DNA from: an uncultured Ruminococcus sp.
Lineage (GTDB): Bacteria > Bacillota > Clostridia > Oscillospirales > Ruminococcaceae
Reading direction: 5' to 3'
Assembly (NCBI GenBank): GCA_902786975.1
Contig: CADAES010000012.1
Span: 1 to 51,018 of the forward strand
Length of the DNA stretch: 51,018 bases
Shown one piece after another: positions 48,304-51,018 of the stretch (within the stretch, counting starts at the first letter, position 1; each line of letters starts with the position of its first letter). Made by a program: the position numbers and the translations under genes. Below the pieces are notes generated by a model. It worked only from the letters and a program-made list of their open reading frames with translations. It did no database searches and was not told the origin of the DNA.

Positions 48304-49605
48304 ATGATTTGTGAAAGATGCGGTTTTGAAGCAGATGACGATAGCTTATTTTGTCCCAAATGTGGAGAAAAGCTTGTTGATGTGTACTCATTTGAGCTTG
48401 AACGCACCGAACCATCTGTGGATATTTTTAGTTATGAGCAGACATTAAAAGAACAACCCGCTGAACAGGAGAGTGAGCAGAACAGTGTAATGATCAGCGG
48501 CGAAAAGATTTTTGAGATGCTCGACAGAGAATACGAGAAGATCAAAAAGCAGCAAGCCGAGCAGTCTGTTCAGGAATCTACCAATCAACTTGTATCAGAG
48601 CCCGCCACGATACCGCCTGTAAACACGCAGGCTTTTGTCGGCAAAGGCAAAAAGATAAAGCACAATTCGCCGGCTGAAAAAAGAGTCGCTTCAAGCAGTA
48701 CAGGCACTGCTTTCAGGCTGGCTGAAACTGAGATGAAAAAAATCATCTCTGAATTTGTTGATAAGCTGACTAAAAACATTGATGCTGCAACTCACAGCAA
48801 GCTCAAAATGAAAACAAGGAATACGCTCAAAAAGGATTACAAGAGCTTTAATCGTGAGGTCAGCGGTAAACTCGCATACATAAAGAGCCTTGAACAGCCG
48901 CTCGGGACATTCGGCGGCAAGGAAACTGTTATGCTTGAAGCCTGCTCTCAGCTATGGGGCAATCTGGAATCAAGCCTTGCTGATCTTGACAGTATGTTCA
49001 ATGAACTGCTCGGCGTTTTCAAAATGGGTGCGATAGGCAGTGCCGAATGTTCTCGCAGAACAACTCAGGCAATATCAATAGAATCGGGTATTGAGCGTTA
49101 TCTCGATATGCTTGCCAGCGTTCACAAAACGATGTCTGATGAAGTATACAATTTTGATTTCAATGCAAAAGTGTATATGAAAACACTGAACAGCCGAAAA
49201 TCAGTCAGAGATAAAGAGCTCAGAGAGTCACGGTTCAGCAGCACAAATGTAATGTGCATATTTTATTTTATCATAAGCTGTCTTCTCATATATTACTTTA
49301 TATCTATATCGGATAATTTCCATGATTATATGCTGAGCATATTATGCGGCAGTATGCCGATAGGTTTCTACCATTTGTACCATCTGGACAGATTCTATGG
49401 TCCTATCAGCGATTTATTGGAAACAATAAAGGAATTATGGTTATTAATACTCTTTCCGCCTCTATTGGCAGTATTATGTATCAACGGTATACTTGCGTCG
49501 ATTTTCTGCATTCTTGGCGGAATCGGGCTTGGCTGGATGTTTATGATAGTTGATCCGATAAAGATAATTCTGGGATATCAGTGCGTTAAAGAAAATAGAT
49601 ATTAA
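48304..49605 (+). CDS. Zinc-ribbon protein with C-terminal membrane domain
   Basis: 433 residues from the ATG at 48304 (AAGGAGCG upstream). An N-terminal zinc ribbon (CERCGFEADDD...FCPKCGEKL) is followed by a Glu/Gln-rich disordered stretch, a long helical region (about 130-310) and three or four C-terminal membrane helices. The ribbon is at the opposite end from those of the small proteins. Unknown function; 14 bp after the previous gene. Confidence 0.78.
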   Translation: MICERCGFEADDDSLFCPKCGEKLVDVYSFELERTEPSVDIFSYEQTLKEQPAEQESEQNSVMISGEKIFEMLDREYEKIKKQQAEQSVQESTNQLVSEPATIPPVNTQAFVGKGKKIKHNSPAEKRVASSSTGTAFRLAETEMKKIISEFVDKLTKNIDAATHSKLKMKTRNTLKKDYKSFNREVSGKLAYIKSLEQPLGTFGGKETVMLEACSQLWGNLESSLADLDSMFNELLGVFKMGAIGSAECSRRTTQAISIESGIERYLDMLASVHKTMSDEVYNFDFNAKVYMKTLNSRKSVRDKELRESRFSSTNVMCIFYFIISCLLIYYFISISDNFHDYMLSILCGSMPIGFYHLYHLDRFYGPISDLLETIKELWLLILFPPLLAVLCINGILASIFCILGGIGLGWMFMIVDPIKIILGYQCVKENRY

Positions 49606-49626
49606 TAATTATCAGGAGGTATAACT

Positions 49627-50595
49627 ATGGGATTGTTTTCAGGTAAAGCGGCGATCTGCCAAAAATGCGGAAAAGAGTTTACAAAGGGGCTTTTGTCGGG
49701 CGAAAAGCTTTGTGCTGAGTGTGCAAAAGCCGAAGCCAACACACGAATGGTACAGGAAAGCATAAAGACCCGTCAGGAAGGCATCAAACGCTACTATGAC
49801 TGGATGCCGAAAGGGTACAAAAAGCTGCCCGCTGACATAAGCGACATCATTGCAAGCCGCACCAGAATACTTCAGAAGTATATGCTTCCCGATGTCCTCA
49901 CAGACAATGACATTGAAGAGGCTATGCGTAACACTGCAGCATGGACTGACGAACAGAAAACGAATTTTATGATGCGTGCAAAGAACGCTCTCGTACCATC
50001 AATGATGTATGTTTCGTTCACGAACAATTTGATCATGCCCAACGAGTTCCCGGGCGTTGTGGTGGATACCGACGATGTCTTTGCCGTCTGCATATCATAG
50101 AATACGTCAATAGCTAAAGAAACACTTACTCTGGGGTATACCTGTTGTTTGTTCACCAACGATCCGTATTTCCCTGTCACAGGCTTGAATATCGTCCCCG
50201 TGGGCGATAGCTTTTGGGAAATGGCATTTTCCCACAAGAAAAAAACTGACCCGCTCGAAACCGTACTCGCTTTCATTACCCCGATGTTCAGAAATCTTAC
50301 ATACCCAATAATGACTTATAAGGATTTCAAAAAGACGATGAAAAACGAAACACAGATACGGGGAAATATCAACCCCGATCTGATGAAACTGCTTATCAAG
50401 GATGTTAGCCTGCCTTCCAATATATTTAGTGCGTCTTTGTTCAAACAAGCGTCAATGGAGCGTGCAATGGGCTTTTATATCAAAAATTTCGGCTATCGCA
50501 GATATGAAGATATTTTTGATTTGCTGTTCTTTGATAAGACTATCGGCAAAGTCTGGTCATACTACGCAGAAAAATGCGAGATACCGATCCGTTAA
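49627..50595 (+). pseudogene. Zinc-ribbon protein gene interrupted by one in-frame TAG
   Basis: One continuous frame of 322 codons, broken only by TAG at 50098-50100. The first part (157 codons, to 50097) starts with an AICQKCGKEF...LCAECAK zinc ribbon. After the stop the same frame reads on as NTSIAKETLTLGYTCCLFTN and continues for about 165 codons to 50595. A CAG-to-TAG change would explain it. Either a recent pseudogene, a short functional product plus a dead tail, or read-through. RBS AGGAGG. Last gene of the operon. Confidence 0.75.
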
Positions 50596-50610
50596 TAATT
50601 TCCCCTGACA

Positions 50611-50643
50611 AAACAGCCTTCTGCTTCTTCAGGCAGAGGGCTG
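50611..50643 (+). terminator. Terminator of the zinc-ribbon operon
   Basis: ACAGCC-T-TCTGC paired with GCAGA-G-GGCTGT, a 12-bp stem with one G-T pair; the following sequence is only mildly T-rich. Confidence 0.6.
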
Positions 50644-50651
50644 TAAATTAA

Positions 50652-50680
50652 TTGACAACTCAGGGACAAAGTGCTATCAT
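50652..50680 (+). promoter_or_regulatory. Promoter of the last lipoprotein gene
   Basis: TTGACA (50652-50657), 17-bp spacer, TATCAT (50675-50680). Confidence 0.78.
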
Positions 50681-50698
50681 ATTATCGAGGTGAAAAAC

Positions 50699-51018
50699 AT
50701 GAGAAACAAGCTTGCTGCGCTTATCGCAGCTGTAATGATATGTTCGGCGGTGCTGACCGCCTGCGGTGACGCATCTTCACAAACAGACGAAAGCAAAACG
50801 ACTGAAAACTCGTCGGTATCGGACAGTTCATCTTCCTTGGACAGCTCATCTGCTGCTGAAAGCTCATCGAAAAGTGAAAACTCGTCTGAGAGCAGTTCGG
50901 AAAGCTCCTCGGAGAGCAAGACAGACAGCTCGTCACAAACTGAGACTACGACGACAACACAATCAACAACGACAACTTCTGCACAGGAAACGACAACAAC
51001 TACTTCCACAAAGGCTGC
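50699..51018 (+). CDS. Ser/Thr-rich lipoprotein, cut by window end
   Basis: Open to the end of the window (106 codons visible). RBS GAGGTG, then a signal peptide with lipobox VLTACG (Cys about 22). A long linker follows, first Ser/Asp/Glu-rich and then Thr-rich (TTTTTQSTTTT), as in surface proteins of ruminococci. The functional domain lies beyond the window. Confidence 0.8.
   Translation, partial: MRNKLAALIAAVMICSAVLTACGDASSQTDESKTTENSSVSDSSSSLDSSSAAESSSKSENSSESSSESSSESKTDSSSQTETTTTTQSTTTTSAQETTTTTSTKA

Overview
The window looks like a chromosome segment of an anaerobic, low-to-mid GC Firmicute, most likely a Ruminococcus-like member of the Oscillospiraceae. The signs are strong AGGAGG ribosome binding sites, many TTGACA-17-TATAAT promoters, a cysteine T-box leader, a two-gene SUF-like minimal Fe-S system, a ferredoxin/[FeFe]-hydrogenase-like protein, type I GAPDH and citrate synthase, and many Ser/Asp-rich lipoproteins. 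No rRNA, tRNA or CRISPR array was seen.

Layout. 1-10.2 kb, mostly minus strand: a structured RNA element cut by the window start, a beta-helix carbohydrate-binding lipoprotein, a hydrogenase-like Fe-S protein, a GT2/GNAT/lipoprotein/GNAT operon, an alpha-amylase with an M15 peptidase, and a ZIP metal transporter. 10.3-14.5 kb, accessory: an XRE repressor divergent from a 50-codon ribbon-helix-helix-like protein with two matching operator dyads between them, a small membrane protein and a lipoprotein, then an array of six small membrane/zinc-ribbon proteins. 14.5-26 kb: GAPDH, an atypical sensor kinase, a PrsA-like lipoprotein facing a membrane-anchored cyclophilin, the rimO-pgsA-(T-box)-cysE-cysS-cyclophilin run, and recA-recX.

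26-41.7 kb is mostly core: an operon of lipoprotein, response regulator, sensor kinase, YqhQ-like protein and PrmC; citrate synthase; a TetR/membrane protein/isochorismatase operon with a clear operator; a SpoIID-like protein; galE; the SufBC-like pair; greA and lysS.

41.7-51 kb is accessory and may be a degraded integrative element placed behind lysS: a small unknown gene with a terminator hairpin directly after its promoter, a shortened TraG/VirD4 coupling ATPase with a ClpP-type protease, a macro-domain protein, an XRE regulator divergent from an operon of two lipoproteins and three zinc-ribbon proteins (the last interrupted by one in-frame TAG), and the start of another Ser/Thr-rich lipoprotein.

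Most interesting items: the structured RNA at 1-191 (possible IscB/HEARO omega RNA), the two sets of zinc-ribbon membrane proteins, the XRE/RHH module with its dyads, the TraG-ClpP-macro neighbourhood, the promoter-proximal terminator at 42.4 kb, and a recurring 18-bp palindrome. All family names come from reading motifs; no database search was run.
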